Assembly (NCBI GenBank): GCA_024233305.1
Contig: JACKPV010000032.1
Coordinates: forward strand, 62,001 to 126,000
Source: Verrucomicrobiales bacterium
Lineage (GTDB): Bacteria; Verrucomicrobiota; Verrucomicrobiia; Limisphaerales; J093
Direction of reading: 5' to 3'
DNA: 64,000 nucleotides
Numbering within the stretch: position 1 is the stretch's first letter; each line of letters opens with the position of its first letter. The translations under genes were made by a program, and so were the position numbers. A model generated the notes under the pieces. The model made no database searches and was not told the DNA's origin. It saw only the letters and a list, made by a program, of their open reading frames with translations. Of this stretch, positions 1 through 8,774 are shown one piece after another.

Positions 1-2034
1 CCGGTCCATGAGCAGCGGGTGAAAGCGGCTGGCGTTCAGCAACCGGCACGCGAGCGCCTTCTCCGCGGCCTCGCCGCCAAAGACCATGCGGCTCAAGGTG
101 GGCTGTTCCTTCAAATAGAGCGCCGCTTCCGCGCCAGGCAGCGGCCCGAGCAGGATGGAATGGGCCACCCCGCCCGCCAGCACCGCCAGGGGCCGGCGGC
201 AGGTGATGAGCACCCGCGACGGCGAGCCGGCGAGTTCTTTGGCCAGGAACGCGAGGCAGTCGTCCCACGCCGGGTCCTGGCAGGCGGAAAGCTGGGTGGC
301 AGGATCGGCGTCCTTGAGGTTGGTCTCGAAATTGTCGAGCACCAGAAGGATGGGCTCGTCCTTGAGTGCGCGCAGCAGGTTGCGCGTGAGCCGCTGCATA
401 CGAACGGGGCCGGTAAACTCGGTGGCAGGGTCGGGATCACAGTAAATTGCGTCGCCACGATACTGCCGAACGTGGTCGCTGTAGCAGCTTGAGTCCCGCA
501 GGAGCTTGAAGTGGGTGTCCCGCAGCGTGGCCTCAAACTCCAGGCGGTTTGGTTTGGCCTGATAGAGCAGCACCCACTCGAAGCGCGACTCCCACAGCGC
601 CAGCGCCTCGGCGGTGAGTGCGGTCTTGCCCATGCCGCCCAGCCCGGTGATGACGGCGACCGGCTTCACCTCCGCTCCCGTGCTGGCGCCGATGAAATCC
701 GCCCCCAGCCCGACCAATTCCCAGGTGCGCCCGACGAAGTGCTCGTGCCCCGCCGTGGTCAACTCGGCGATCTGGTGCAGGCGGGGATTGCGCGGATTGA
801 GGGCCGGGCTGCGGCCTTTCGCCAGCGTCAAACCGGGCTGCTCTTCGCCGTAGAGCACCGGCGTGGCGTGATCGCAGACGCCGAAGCGCGCGGGGTCGTG
901 CCTTTTCGTATCGAGCATCGCCTGCCGCGCCATCGTGAGAGCGGCGGCGACGTGCTTCGGCTGGGCGTGGGCGAGCAGCGCGCGGTAAAACTCCACCGCC
1001 GTCTCGCGGGCGTAGTCGTCACCCACGGCGTAACGCATCGCCACGACCGAGGGCACGCCGCCCTGGAGCAGCGCGTGGGCGGTGCCGGTGTAGCCGGGCT
1101 GTTCCTTGATATCGAGGTCTTTGGCGTCGGCTTCCTTGGCGCCTGGCTCCTTGCCTTGGGCGACGGCGAGGAAGTCGTTCCAGTCCTTCACGCGCAGGAT
1201 GTCGCCGGAGTGGCAGGCGCTGAGGAAGAACAGCCGTGGGAGAAACCCGCCGGCGTCGTTGAAAAGTTCGAGCAGTTCCGCGCCGGAGAGGTGGTCGCTT
1301 TTACCGCCGGGTTTGCAGAGTTCGAGCAGGTTTCTGTGCCCATGCCCGCTCCAGTGGACGACGTGGTAGCCGCCATTCTCCTGAATCTGCGCCGCCAGGC
1401 GTTCGCGGGTGACGCCATGCGTGAGGAAGTGCGCCACGACGCGGCGCTGGGGGTAAATCTCCTGGGCAAAGAGCCGCAACAACTCGCGCCGCTCCTTCCG
1501 CGCACCCAGCGGACGCGAACCGCGCGCTTCGGCAAAGACGAACAGCACGCGCAACGCTTCGTCCGCCGTCAGTTCAATCGGCGTCGAGGCCGCAGCCTGC
1601 ATGTCGTGGACGACGCGGACGAGCAGGTTGCGCTCGCCGAGCGTCTCCGCATTGGCGCTGGGCCGGGCGATTTCCCACGGCACGCGGGCCAGCGCGGCGG
1701 CGAGGTGGTTTTCCGTGTCCCCGGCTCCCGGCAACTGGATGCGCAGCGTGCGCGGGGACCTGGCGGCGTAGAGGGCGGTGAAGATCTCCTTCCCCAGCAC
1801 TTGCTCCGCGATGCACACCCCGATCTCCGCGACGGCGGCGCGTTCCTGGCCCTCCCCGACGTAAAAGCGGAGGTAGTTGCGCAAGTCGAACAGCCCCTGC
1901 TGGTGGCTGAGGGAGATGGTCTCGAACTTCGTCTGCCGGAAGGCGATTTGCGTGCCGGCGGCATCGCGCAGGGAGAACTCGGCCGTGCGGTTCGGGTAGT
2001 CGGCGGTGATGATGAGGTCGAAGTGGTTTGGCAT
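1..2034 (-). CDS. CHAT protease / NB-ARC (STAND) ATPase, partial at left edge
   Basis: The frame is open from the ATG at 2034 to position 1 (678 codons) with no stop, so the C-terminus lies outside the window. An N-terminal region of about 120 residues of unknown fold precedes a caspase-like CHAT domain: the catalytic His is in WSGHGH (His231) and the catalytic Cys in FFLSACHSGD (Cys274). A P-loop ATPase follows, with GLGGMGKT (Lys470) and Walker B LLVLDNFE (Asp567), as in NB-ARC/STAND proteins. Family knowledge: CHAT-STAND proteins are multidomain switches with sensor repeats at the C-terminus, and several act in abortive anti-phage defence. The start lies 19 nt after the stop of an hsdM stump, so the two may share a transcript. 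The effector target and the sensor region cannot be seen. The domain call is firm; a defence role is inference. Confidence 0.85.
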   Translation of the reverse strand, partial: MPNHFDLIITADYPNRTAEFSLRDAAGTQIAFRQTKFETISLSHQQGLFDLRNYLRFYVGEGQERAAVAEIGVCIAEQVLGKEIFTALYAARSPRTLRIQLPGAGDTENHLAAALARVPWEIARPSANAETLGERNLLVRVVHDMQAAASTPIELTADEALRVLFVFAEARGSRPLGARKERRELLRLFAQEIYPQRRVVAHFLTHGVTRERLAAQIQENGGYHVVHWSGHGHRNLLELCKPGGKSDHLSGAELLELFNDAGGFLPRLFFLSACHSGDILRVKDWNDFLAVAQGKEPGAKEADAKDLDIKEQPGYTGTAHALLQGGVPSVVAMRYAVGDDYARETAVEFYRALLAHAQPKHVAAALTMARQAMLDTKRHDPARFGVCDHATPVLYGEEQPGLTLAKGRSPALNPRNPRLHQIAELTTAGHEHFVGRTWELVGLGADFIGASTGAEVKPVAVITGLGGMGKTALTAEALALWESRFEWVLLYQAKPNRLEFEATLRDTHFKLLRDSSCYSDHVRQYRGDAIYCDPDPATEFTGPVRMQRLTRNLLRALKDEPILLVLDNFETNLKDADPATQLSACQDPAWDDCLAFLAKELAGSPSRVLITCRRPLAVLAGGVAHSILLGPLPGAEAALYLKEQPTLSRMVFGGEAAEKALACRLLNASRFHPLLMDR

Positions 2035-2053
2035 GGGGAATCAGGCAGGGAGT

Positions 2054-2650
2054 TCAGACCTCGATGGTTTCGGGGAGGAGGCGGTCGATGCAGGACGGGG
2101 TGCAAGATTCGCCGCCTTTCTGGCCCTCGGTGCGGGCGGACTCGCCGAGGAGGTAATCGTAGATGCGCCCGAAGGCGTCGTAGTCCACGGTGGCGGGAAT
2201 CTCGGAGACCTTTTTGAGCAGTTCCTTGAGGAGGGTGCTGGTGAAGAGGTTGTAGGTCTTGGGCAGGACGCCGGCGAGTTGCGGGTTGTGTTTCTCGATG
2301 TCGCGCATGGCGTCGTTGACCTTCGCGCCGATGTTCTGGGCCTCGGGGAGATTGAGCAGGAAATCGAACCGGGCGTTGGGCGCGAGGGAGAGGATGTCCT
2401 CGGCGTGGTAGGCGGCTGGGTCATCGACACGGCTGCCCCGGCGGGAGGAGGTCGGGGCGTTCGCAAGCTTGGCGCGCCGTTGCTCGAAGCGAACCTCGGC
2501 AAACCGGAGGAAGATCAGGCCGAGGACGGGGCGCGAGTATTGCTGCGAGGTGAGCCCGCTGCTGGCCCGGAACTGGTCAGCCGCCTCCCAAAGACGCTTT
2601 TCCAGCGTGTCGGTTGCCTTGTCCTTTTCCGACCGGGCGATCCAGATCAT
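2054..2650 (-). pseudogene. hsdM: Truncated type I restriction-modification methyltransferase (HsdM N-terminal stump)
   Basis: These 198 residues match the helical N-terminal domain of HsdM (LWEAADQFRASSG, then VLGLIFLRFAEVRFEQ) and run into the usual linker (GRIYDYLLGE, then EGQKGGE). They end in a stop just where the SAM-binding methyltransferase domain should begin. The expected FYTP is SCTP here. The DPACGSGG-type SAM motif and the catalytic NPPF/Y motif are absent, and neither hsdS nor hsdR is seen in the window. Full HsdM proteins are about 500 residues or longer. The stop is 19 nt before the CHAT-STAND start. It is most simply the remnant of a type I system replaced or truncated by the neighbouring gene. 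A retained role for the helical domain is possible but unsupported. Confidence 0.8.
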
Positions 2651-2762
2651 ACCAACCCTCCCCGGCCCCCGAGCCTAACTCTGCAACGGTCACGTCCCTT
2701 CATGTTGATGACCGCGATCATAAGGTCGGACCGGCACTGCGCAAGCCATGAGTGAAGCGGCG

Positions 2763-2815
2763 TCGTAAAGTAAAGGGGTCAGTTCTTGATATTGTCATAT
2801 CCGGGTCTTGCTGAT
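2763..2815. repeat. Intergenic GGGGTCAG-containing remnant
   Basis: The 285 bp between the hsdM stump and the antitoxin hold no gene. They contain AAAGGGGTCAGTTCTTGAT (from about 2771). The GGGGTCAG core recurs in the palindrome at 8641-8702. This looks like one half of a REP/RAYT-type repeat or an old mobile-element end. No partner arm is visible nearby. Confidence 0.35.
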
Positions 2816-2935
2816 TGGCCGTTGCGGATGCAGCAGCCAAGCCGGGTTGGCCACCGGCAGCCCAACCGCGGTCCCGTTCCTGACGCTTCCAAGGGAGACT
2901 TGACTTAGTCCATGACCTAGCTGATCTGGCAACCA

Positions 2936-3157
2936 ATGAACGTGACCATCCATCAGGCCAAAACGAATCTCTCCAAGCTGATTCAGGAAGCCATCCATGG
3001 CGAGGAGGTGATCATCTCAAAGGGCAAGACGCCGATGGTCAAGATCACGCCGCTCACCAGCGCCGTCCCCGAGCGGAAGCTCGGTGGAGCCTCCGGTGTG
3101 GTTGAGTACATGTCGCCCGACTTCAACGACGAGATCGATGACTTCGACGAGGCATAA
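2936..3157 (+). CDS. Phd/YefM-family antitoxin
   Basis: A 73-residue protein. Its N-terminus (MNVTIHQAKTNLSKLIQEA) and the following EEVIISKGKTPMVKI are typical of the Phd/YefM antitoxin fold: a DNA-binding N-terminal half followed by an acidic tail (DFNDEIDDFDEA) that would wrap the toxin. It overlaps the start of the PIN toxin by 20 nt, as usual for translationally coupled pairs. Phd-type antitoxins normally bind their own promoter with the toxin, but no clear operator was identified upstream. Confidence 0.88.
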   Translation: MNVTIHQAKTNLSKLIQEAIHGEEVIISKGKTPMVKITPLTSAVPERKLGGASGVVEYMSPDFNDEIDDFDEA

Positions 3158-3545
3158 GGGTCGGTATCTGATCGACACCCACGTCTTTCTCTGGGCACTC
3201 GATTCCGTTGAGAGACTGAGCCAGCGATCCCGGGAAATCCTCGACGACAGATCCAGCGAGATTCTCCTGAGCCGGACCTCGTATTGGGAGATCTGCCTCA
3301 GGATTTCGAAGGGCAAACTGCGGCTCAAGCCAGGCTGGGAGAGAACCTTGGAACGTGAGCGGAAGAGAAACCGATTTCACTGGCTTGAAATCTCCTCACA
3401 GCACTGTGAGAGCCTCATCAGTCTGCCTGAGATTCACCGGGATCCGTTTGACCGGATGTTGATTTCTCAGGCGACCTGCGAGGGCGTTGTCTTGGTGTCT
3501 TGCAACGAGCTGATGTCGCAACACGAGGTGGAGGTCCTCTGGTAG
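3138..3545 (+). CDS. PIN-domain toxin (VapC-like ribonuclease)
   Basis: A 135-residue PIN domain. Acidic metal-binding positions appear in YLIDTHVFLW (Asp), SYWEI (Glu) and DPFDRML (Asp), the usual order for Mg-dependent PIN RNases of the VapC type. The ATG at 3138 lies inside the antitoxin gene. An upstream ATG in the same frame (3084) would add sequence unlike any PIN protein, so the internal start is preferred. It is paired with the Phd-like antitoxin. Pairing of Phd-type antitoxins with PIN toxins of this length is common. The RNA target is unknown. Confidence 0.88.
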   Translation: MTSTRHKGRYLIDTHVFLWALDSVERLSQRSREILDDRSSEILLSRTSYWEICLRISKGKLRLKPGWERTLERERKRNRFHWLEISSQHCESLISLPEIHRDPFDRMLISQATCEGVVLVSCNELMSQHEVEVLW

Positions 3546-3624
3546 GCGGAAAGGGCGCGGTCGGGGATGGGAGGCGTTGTGCAACTCGCTCGAGCCCGGC
3601 GTTGAACCACGTCGGACCGCCGGG

Positions 3625-5073
3625 CTACAGGCCGAGAGCCTGGACGGCGAAGTCGGCGAGGTTCACGAGGCTGCCCGGGAGCAGGCCGAGCCAGAGCAGG
3701 CCGAGGACCGCCGCGTAGAGCGCGAGGCGGCTTGGCCCGTCGATGGGGATCGGCGCTGGCTCTTCGCGGGCTGGCGTCCAGTAAATCGTCCGGACCACGT
3801 TCATGTAGAAGTAGAGGGACACCACCACGCCGAACACGGCGATTCCCAGGGCCCACGGAAACAGCGGATACCCGCCGCCCTCCGAGAGCATGGCCCGGAA
3901 CACCAGGAACTTGCCCATGAATCCGGCCAGGGGAGGAATCCCGGCCAGCGACACCATGGCCAGCGCCAGCGTGGCCGCGAGCAAGGGCGAACGCCGGTGC
4001 AGTCCGGCCAGGACGCAGGTCTCGTCGTCCTGGTCGCCGCAGCGCGCCAGGCACATCACGAGGAACGCCGCCACGACGCTGAAGAGATAACCGCCGAGGT
4101 AGAACAGCACCCCCGCCACGCCCCGGCCTTCCCCGGTCCCGAGGGCCAGGAGGATGAAACCGGCGTTGGTGATGCTCGAATAGCCCATCAGTCGTCGGAA
4201 ATTGCGCTGCGGGATGGCGCACAACGCACCGTAAAGGATCGTCAAACAGGCCACCACCACCAGCGCCGGTTTCCACCGGTCCGCCAGCGACCCCAGCGCC
4301 GTATGCAACAGGCGGATCAGGAGCACGATCCCTGCGGCCTTCGATCCCACCGCCAGAAAGGCTGCCGACGGCGGCGGCGCTCCCTGGTAGACGTCGGGCG
4401 CCCAGATGTGGAAGGGCACGGCGGCAATCTTGAAGCCCAGTCCCACAAACACCATCAGCAAGCCCAGGAGCAGGAGCCGGCTCTCGATGGCGCGGCTCGA
4501 TTCCGCGGCCAGTTCGGCGAAATCCAGCGTCCCGGCGGTGCCGTAGATCAGGGCAATGCCGTAGACCATGAACCCGCCGGACAACGCCCCGATGATGAGG
4601 TATTTCACTCCTGCTTCGAGCGATTGGGACCGGCGCCGCTGGAAACTCGTCAGGATATAGAAGCACACGGTCACCAGCTCGAGCGCGACGAAGAGCAGCG
4701 TGAAGTCATGCGCCGACGCGGCGAACATCATGCCCACCAGGGCGAACAGGGTAAGGGCGTAGTACTCGGCGACGCCCGCCTCGAAGCGATCCGCAAACTC
4801 GACCGACATCACCAGGATCAATCCGGCCGCCAGGAGAAAGAACCGCTTGAAGAAGAGCGCCAGTTCATCGAGCACGTACATGCCGCCAAAAGCGAACTGC
4901 GGCTCGGGCACGAGCAGGGCGAAGCTGCCCACAAAGATCACCCCCACCAGGATTGCCGCCACATACCCGAGATGCCGCTTCTGCGCCGGCGGGGTCCAGA
5001 GGTCCAGCAGCAAAAGGGTCAACCCCGCCGCCAGCACGGCGAGTTCGAGGCCCATGAGACTCAAATCGTGCAT
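3625..5073 (-). CDS. nuoN: NADH-quinone oxidoreductase subunit N
   Basis: A 482-residue polytopic membrane protein of the Mrp-antiporter-like family and the last gene of the nuoJKLMN run. Multiple hydrophobic segments span the whole length. The conserved core (FVGLGFKIAAVPFHIWAPD, then YSSITNAGFILLALGTG) contains the lysine- and histidine-bearing helices of the proton channel. NuoN is one of three antiporter-like subunits in the complex I membrane arm and couples NADH oxidation to proton export. The stop lies 79 bp from the convergent toxin gene. The start is 4 nt after the nuoM stop, indicating translational coupling. Family assignment is secure. Confidence 0.96.
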   Translation of the reverse strand: MHDLSLMGLELAVLAAGLTLLLLDLWTPPAQKRHLGYVAAILVGVIFVGSFALLVPEPQFAFGGMYVLDELALFFKRFFLLAAGLILVMSVEFADRFEAGVAEYYALTLFALVGMMFAASAHDFTLLFVALELVTVCFYILTSFQRRRSQSLEAGVKYLIIGALSGGFMVYGIALIYGTAGTLDFAELAAESSRAIESRLLLLGLLMVFVGLGFKIAAVPFHIWAPDVYQGAPPPSAAFLAVGSKAAGIVLLIRLLHTALGSLADRWKPALVVVACLTILYGALCAIPQRNFRRLMGYSSITNAGFILLALGTGEGRGVAGVLFYLGGYLFSVVAAFLVMCLARCGDQDDETCVLAGLHRRSPLLAATLALAMVSLAGIPPLAGFMGKFLVFRAMLSEGGGYPLFPWALGIAVFGVVVSLYFYMNVVRTIYWTPAREEPAPIPIDGPSRLALYAAVLGLLWLGLLPGSLVNLADFAVQALGL

Positions 5074-5077
5074 CGCG

Positions 5078-6625
5078 CTAATCCGCCGTCCTTCCGTCCG
5101 CCGTCACGGTGGTCACGCCGGCCACGGCAACCGCCGATGGCGACGTCGCGTTCCCGCTGTTGACCAGGATTCGCCGCACGGCCGGTTCGGCCTTGTCGGT
5201 GATGGCCCGCGGCCAGATCCCGAAACCGATCAAGGCCGCCAGCAGCAGGCCGTATGGCAGGGCCCGCCACGGGTTGCCGATGTCGGTCAGGGCGCGCAGC
5301 TTGTCCGGCACGGGACCGTGAAAGACCAGGCGGATCGCCCGCAGCATGTAGACGGCGGCCAGGATCAAGGCGCCCCACGCGGCCAGGGCGGCCAGCCAGC
5401 GTGAGTATTCCCAGGCGCCGAACAACACCATCACCTCGCCCGCGAACCCGGCGAAACCCGGCAGCCCGCAGCCCGCGAGCATCGCCGCGATCAGGACCGT
5501 TCCCGCGAAGGGCATGGCCGTGAGCAAACCGCCCAGACGGTCCATCTGCAATGAACCCAATCGTTGGTAGAGGAAACCGTTCAACCCGAACACCAGGGCG
5601 GCCAGGAAGCCGTGGGCCACCATCACCATCACCGCCCCGGTCACCCCGAGGACGGTCAGGCTGGCGATCCCGAGGAAGGCAAACCCGACGTGCGCCACAC
5701 TCGAATTGCCGGCCAGCAGGTTCAGGTCCCGCTGGCGCATCGCCACAAGGCTCGCATGGACGATGTTGCCCAGACAAAGCACCGCCAGCACCGGCAGCCA
5801 GGATTGCGCGCCCTCCGGCAGCAGGGGCAGCGCAATCCGGATCAACCCGTAAAGCCCCACCTTCTTCAACACCCCCGCATGCAACATCGCCGTCGCGGTC
5901 GGGGCTGCCGCATAGCCCATCGGCGCCCAGGTGTGAAAGGGCCACAGCGATACCAGGATGCCGAAGCCGAACAGCAGCAGACCGAACAACGGACCCTGCC
6001 AGGCGGCGGCAACCGGATGCGTCAACACCCGCTGCTGCAACTCGACCATGTCGAGCGTCCGGAAGCCGCCGCCCGCATAGATGCCGGTCAACCCGAGCAG
6101 CACGAGCATGGCCCCGATGGTGAGGTACAGGGTGATCTTGAAGGTCGCGTATTCGCGTTCGGCCCCCCGCCCCCAGATGCCGATCATGAGGAAGGTCGGG
6201 ATGAGGGCCAGTTCGTGAAACACGTAGAAGAGCAGCAGGTCCAGCGCCACGAAGGTTCCCAGCACGCCGCCCGTGATCAACATCAACAGGATGTAATACT
6301 CCTTCTCCCGATGCTCGATCTCCCACGAGACACAGGCCGCCGCGAAGCCCACCATGGCCGCCATCAGCAGCAACCCCACGTTGAGACCGTCCACCCCGAG
6401 GTGGTAGCCGGCTCCCAGCGCCCGGATCCAATCGGCCTGTTCGACGAATTGAAACTCCGCTCCCCCTGCTTCAAAGCCCAGGAACACCCGCGTCGCGCCG
6501 ACCAGCGCGAGGAAGGTGGCCGCGATGGCGAGCAACCGGAACAACACCCGCAAACCCGCCGGCAGCAACGCGATCACCAGCGCGGCCGCCAGCGGACAGA
6601 AGATGATGAAGGAAAGCGAGGCCAT
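5078..6625 (-). CDS. nuoM: NADH-quinone oxidoreductase subunit M
   Basis: A 515-residue polytopic antiporter-like subunit of complex I. It shows the typical YHLGVDGLNVGLLLMAA near the N-terminus, a central LLFYVFHELALIPTFLMIG containing the conserved glutamate, and SLWPFHTWAPMGYAAAPT in the channel core. Its length matches the family. Both flanking genes are within 5 nt, so nuoL, nuoM and nuoN are one operon. The C-terminal 25 or so residues, after the last membrane helix, are polar and not conserved. Confidence 0.96.
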   Translation of the reverse strand: MASLSFIIFCPLAAALVIALLPAGLRVLFRLLAIAATFLALVGATRVFLGFEAGGAEFQFVEQADWIRALGAGYHLGVDGLNVGLLLMAAMVGFAAACVSWEIEHREKEYYILLMLITGGVLGTFVALDLLLFYVFHELALIPTFLMIGIWGRGAEREYATFKITLYLTIGAMLVLLGLTGIYAGGGFRTLDMVELQQRVLTHPVAAAWQGPLFGLLLFGFGILVSLWPFHTWAPMGYAAAPTATAMLHAGVLKKVGLYGLIRIALPLLPEGAQSWLPVLAVLCLGNIVHASLVAMRQRDLNLLAGNSSVAHVGFAFLGIASLTVLGVTGAVMVMVAHGFLAALVFGLNGFLYQRLGSLQMDRLGGLLTAMPFAGTVLIAAMLAGCGLPGFAGFAGEVMVLFGAWEYSRWLAALAAWGALILAAVYMLRAIRLVFHGPVPDKLRALTDIGNPWRALPYGLLLAALIGFGIWPRAITDKAEPAVRRILVNSGNATSPSAVAVAGVTTVTADGRTAD

Positions 6626-6628
6626 GGC

Positions 6629-8515
6629 TTACCGGGTCAACATCAGGACCAGCAACAAGGCCGCTCCCGCCACGAAGAAGAGGGTGTAGGTCTGGAGGTT
6701 GCCGGTTTGCACGAGACGCAACAGCCGTCCGGCCAGTTCCACGGCTCCATGCGTGCCCCGCACGGCCGCGCCGGCGATCACCCAGCGATCGAACCCATCC
6801 GCCAGCCGGGCGAGCCCGTCCTGCAGTGCGATCCCGGTGCGCGCGTAGAGTTCATCGAGATAGAAGCGGTCGCGGGCCCAACGGCTCCAGACGCCCAGCC
6901 GGGCCGGCAGGGGATCCTGCACCGCGCGGTAATAGAGCCGGTACGCCACCAGGAAGCCGCCCGCGATCGCCGCCAACGTGGTCAATCCCACCACCGGCGC
7001 ATGCGTGATCGGCGCAAACAGATGACCCACCCACGAGCCATGCGGCGATTCCCCGGGCCCGAGATACTGGCGCGCATAGGCCACGTCGATGTCCCAAAAG
7101 CCCGCCAGCACCGTGGGCACCGCCAGCAGCACCAGCGGCCAGCGCATGATTGCCGGGGCTTCGTGCGCGTGATCCGAAGCCTGCGATTTGGCCGGGCCGG
7201 TGAACGCCACGAACACGAGCCGGAACATGTAAAGCGTCGTCAGGAAAGCCACGCCCACCCCCAGCAGAAAGAACCCGTACCGTCCGCCCTCCCAGGCCAG
7301 CGCGAGGATCGCATCCTTGCTGTAGGCCCCGCTGAAGGGGGGCAACCCGCACAACGCCACGGTGGCCAGGAGGAAGGTGGCGAAGGTCACCGGCATCCGG
7401 TGCGCCAGTCCGCCCATCTTCCAGATGTCCTGTTCCTGGTGGTGCAGCGCGTGGATCACCGCGCCCGCCCCGAGAAACAACAGGGCCTTGAACGCCGCAT
7501 GCGTCGTCAGGTGATACATCGCCGCCGCCGGGTTGCCCGTGCCGCCCGCCAGCCCCACGGCCATGACCATGTAACCCAGTTGGGACAACGTCGAGTAGGC
7601 CAGGATGCGTTTGATGTCGCTTTGCTGCACCGCAATCAGCGCCGCCAGCAGGGCCGTGATCGCGCCGATCCACGCGATCACATCCAGCGCCACCGATCCC
7701 GGCAGATCGAGCAGGAAAAACGTCCGGCAAAGCAGATACACGCCCGCCGCCACCATCGTCGCCGCGTGGATCAACGCGCTCACTGGCGTCGGGCCCTCCA
7801 TCGCGTCCGGGAGCCAGACGTGCAGGGGGAACTGCGCGGATTTGCCCAGCGCGCCGCAGAAGATCAGGAGCCCGGCCGCCGAGGCCCAGCCGCCGAGCGC
7901 CTGCGGATTCGCGCGCAGGATCGCCTGGATCTCCGCGAAGTTCAGCGTTCCCAGCACCGACCACACGAGCAGGATTCCCAGCAGAAAGCCGAAATCCCCG
8001 ATCCGGTTCGTCAGAAACGCCTTCTTGCTCGCCTCCGCCGCTGCCGGTCGCTCATGCCAGAACCCGATGAGCAGGTAGCTCGATACCCCGACCAGTTCCC
8101 AGAAAACGAACATTTGCAGCAGGTTCACCGACAGCACGATCCCCACCATCGACGCGGTAAACAGGCTGAGCCCGGCGAAGTACCGGCCGTAACCGCGATC
8201 CCCCTCCATGTAGCCGAGCGAATAGACATGGATCAACCCGCCCACTCCGGTGACCACAAACAGCATCGGCAGGCTCAGGGCGTCCAGCCGCCAGCCGAAC
8301 TCGACAGTCAATCCGCCCACCTGCAACCACACGAAGGACGCTTCCCGGTCGAGGCCCGCCCAGCGCAGAATCCACGTCAGGACGAACGCCGCGGCCACCG
8401 CCCCCACCGACAGCCGGGCCGCCAGCGCATTCCGGGCCGGCGCCAGCGCGGTGCAGGTGATCCCGAAGGCCGCCAGGAGCGGCAGGAGCAGGATGATCCA
8501 CGGGATGACGTCCAT
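6629..8515 (-). CDS. nuoL: NADH-quinone oxidoreductase subunit L
   Basis: A 628-residue antiporter-like subunit, the most distal proton pump of complex I. Conserved stretches include VFWELVGVSSYLLIGFW, FPLHVWLPDAMEGPTPVSAL with the channel lysine/histidine region, and LSQLGYMVMAVG. The C-terminal part contains the long lateral helix followed by a final membrane segment. The frame stays open upstream for another 56 codons, but that extension is a translation of REP-like palindromes (8558-8702) and has no hydrophobic character. The ATG at 8515, giving MDVIPWIILLLPLLAAFG, is therefore chosen. nuoM begins 3 nt after the stop. Confidence 0.95.
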   Translation of the reverse strand: MDVIPWIILLLPLLAAFGITCTALAPARNALAARLSVGAVAAAFVLTWILRWAGLDREASFVWLQVGGLTVEFGWRLDALSLPMLFVVTGVGGLIHVYSLGYMEGDRGYGRYFAGLSLFTASMVGIVLSVNLLQMFVFWELVGVSSYLLIGFWHERPAAAEASKKAFLTNRIGDFGFLLGILLVWSVLGTLNFAEIQAILRANPQALGGWASAAGLLIFCGALGKSAQFPLHVWLPDAMEGPTPVSALIHAATMVAAGVYLLCRTFFLLDLPGSVALDVIAWIGAITALLAALIAVQQSDIKRILAYSTLSQLGYMVMAVGLAGGTGNPAAAMYHLTTHAAFKALLFLGAGAVIHALHHQEQDIWKMGGLAHRMPVTFATFLLATVALCGLPPFSGAYSKDAILALAWEGGRYGFFLLGVGVAFLTTLYMFRLVFVAFTGPAKSQASDHAHEAPAIMRWPLVLLAVPTVLAGFWDIDVAYARQYLGPGESPHGSWVGHLFAPITHAPVVGLTTLAAIAGGFLVAYRLYYRAVQDPLPARLGVWSRWARDRFYLDELYARTGIALQDGLARLADGFDRWVIAGAAVRGTHGAVELAGRLLRLVQTGNLQTYTLFFVAGAALLLVLMLTR

Positions 8516-8557
8516 AACCTCAAACGCCACGATTCGATCTTTCCACAGACCCAGCGA

Positions 8558-8617
8558 AGGGGGCGGTCCGGCGTCTATTGCGGGTGCTCCCTCCAGCAAT
8601 CGCGAGGACCGACCCCT
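8558..8617. repeat. REP-like palindrome, copy 1 (nuoK-nuoL gap)
   Basis: The outer arms AGGGGGCGGTCC and GGACCGACCCCT pair with one mismatch. Inner arms ATTGC/GCAAT surround a loop containing GTGCTCCCTCC. The same loop (GTGCTCTCTCC) sits in the palindrome 24 bp downstream, so the two are members of one repeat family rather than chance hairpins. Confidence 0.7.
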
Positions 8618-8640
8618 GAGCGGCCGCCATGAACCAAGCG

Positions 8641-8702
8641 CCGGGGTCAGTCCTGCATCTGTTGGTGGTGCTCTCTCCACCAACAGTGAGGACTGACCCC
8701 GG
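8641..8702. repeat. REP-like palindrome, copy 2 (nuoK-nuoL gap)
   Basis: The outer arms CCGGGGTCAGTCCT (8641-8654) and AGGACTGACCCCGG (8689-8702) are perfect complements. The inner arms CTGTTGGTGG and CCACCAACAG are also perfect, around an 8-nt loop. This could form a very stable hairpin in the nuoJK-nuoLMN transcript and might act as an mRNA stabiliser or attenuator. Its architecture fits REP sequences mobilised by RAYT transposases, but no such transposase is in the window. Confidence 0.75.
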
Positions 8703-8774
8703 ATCGGCCCCCGTGAACGGGCGCGCGGGAGGTTGCTGGATTCGACTCACGGGCTTGCGGGGCATGGGAACGAC

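Noticed and set aside
511..2217. Long plus-strand open frame (568 codons) opposite the CHAT gene
   Set aside because: It is the antisense shadow of a GC-rich gene. It has no domain and an Arg/Gly/Ala-biased composition, and the minus strand carries clear catalytic motifs.
5564..8632. Plus-strand open frame of 1022 codons opposite nuoM/nuoL
   Set aside because: Composition is dominated by Arg, Gln, His and Gly with no hydrophobic pattern. The minus-strand frames are textbook complex I subunits.
8516..8683. N-terminal extension of NuoL by 56 codons
   Set aside because: The extension is a translation of the two REP-like palindromes. NuoL begins at the hydrophobic MDVIPWIILLLP.
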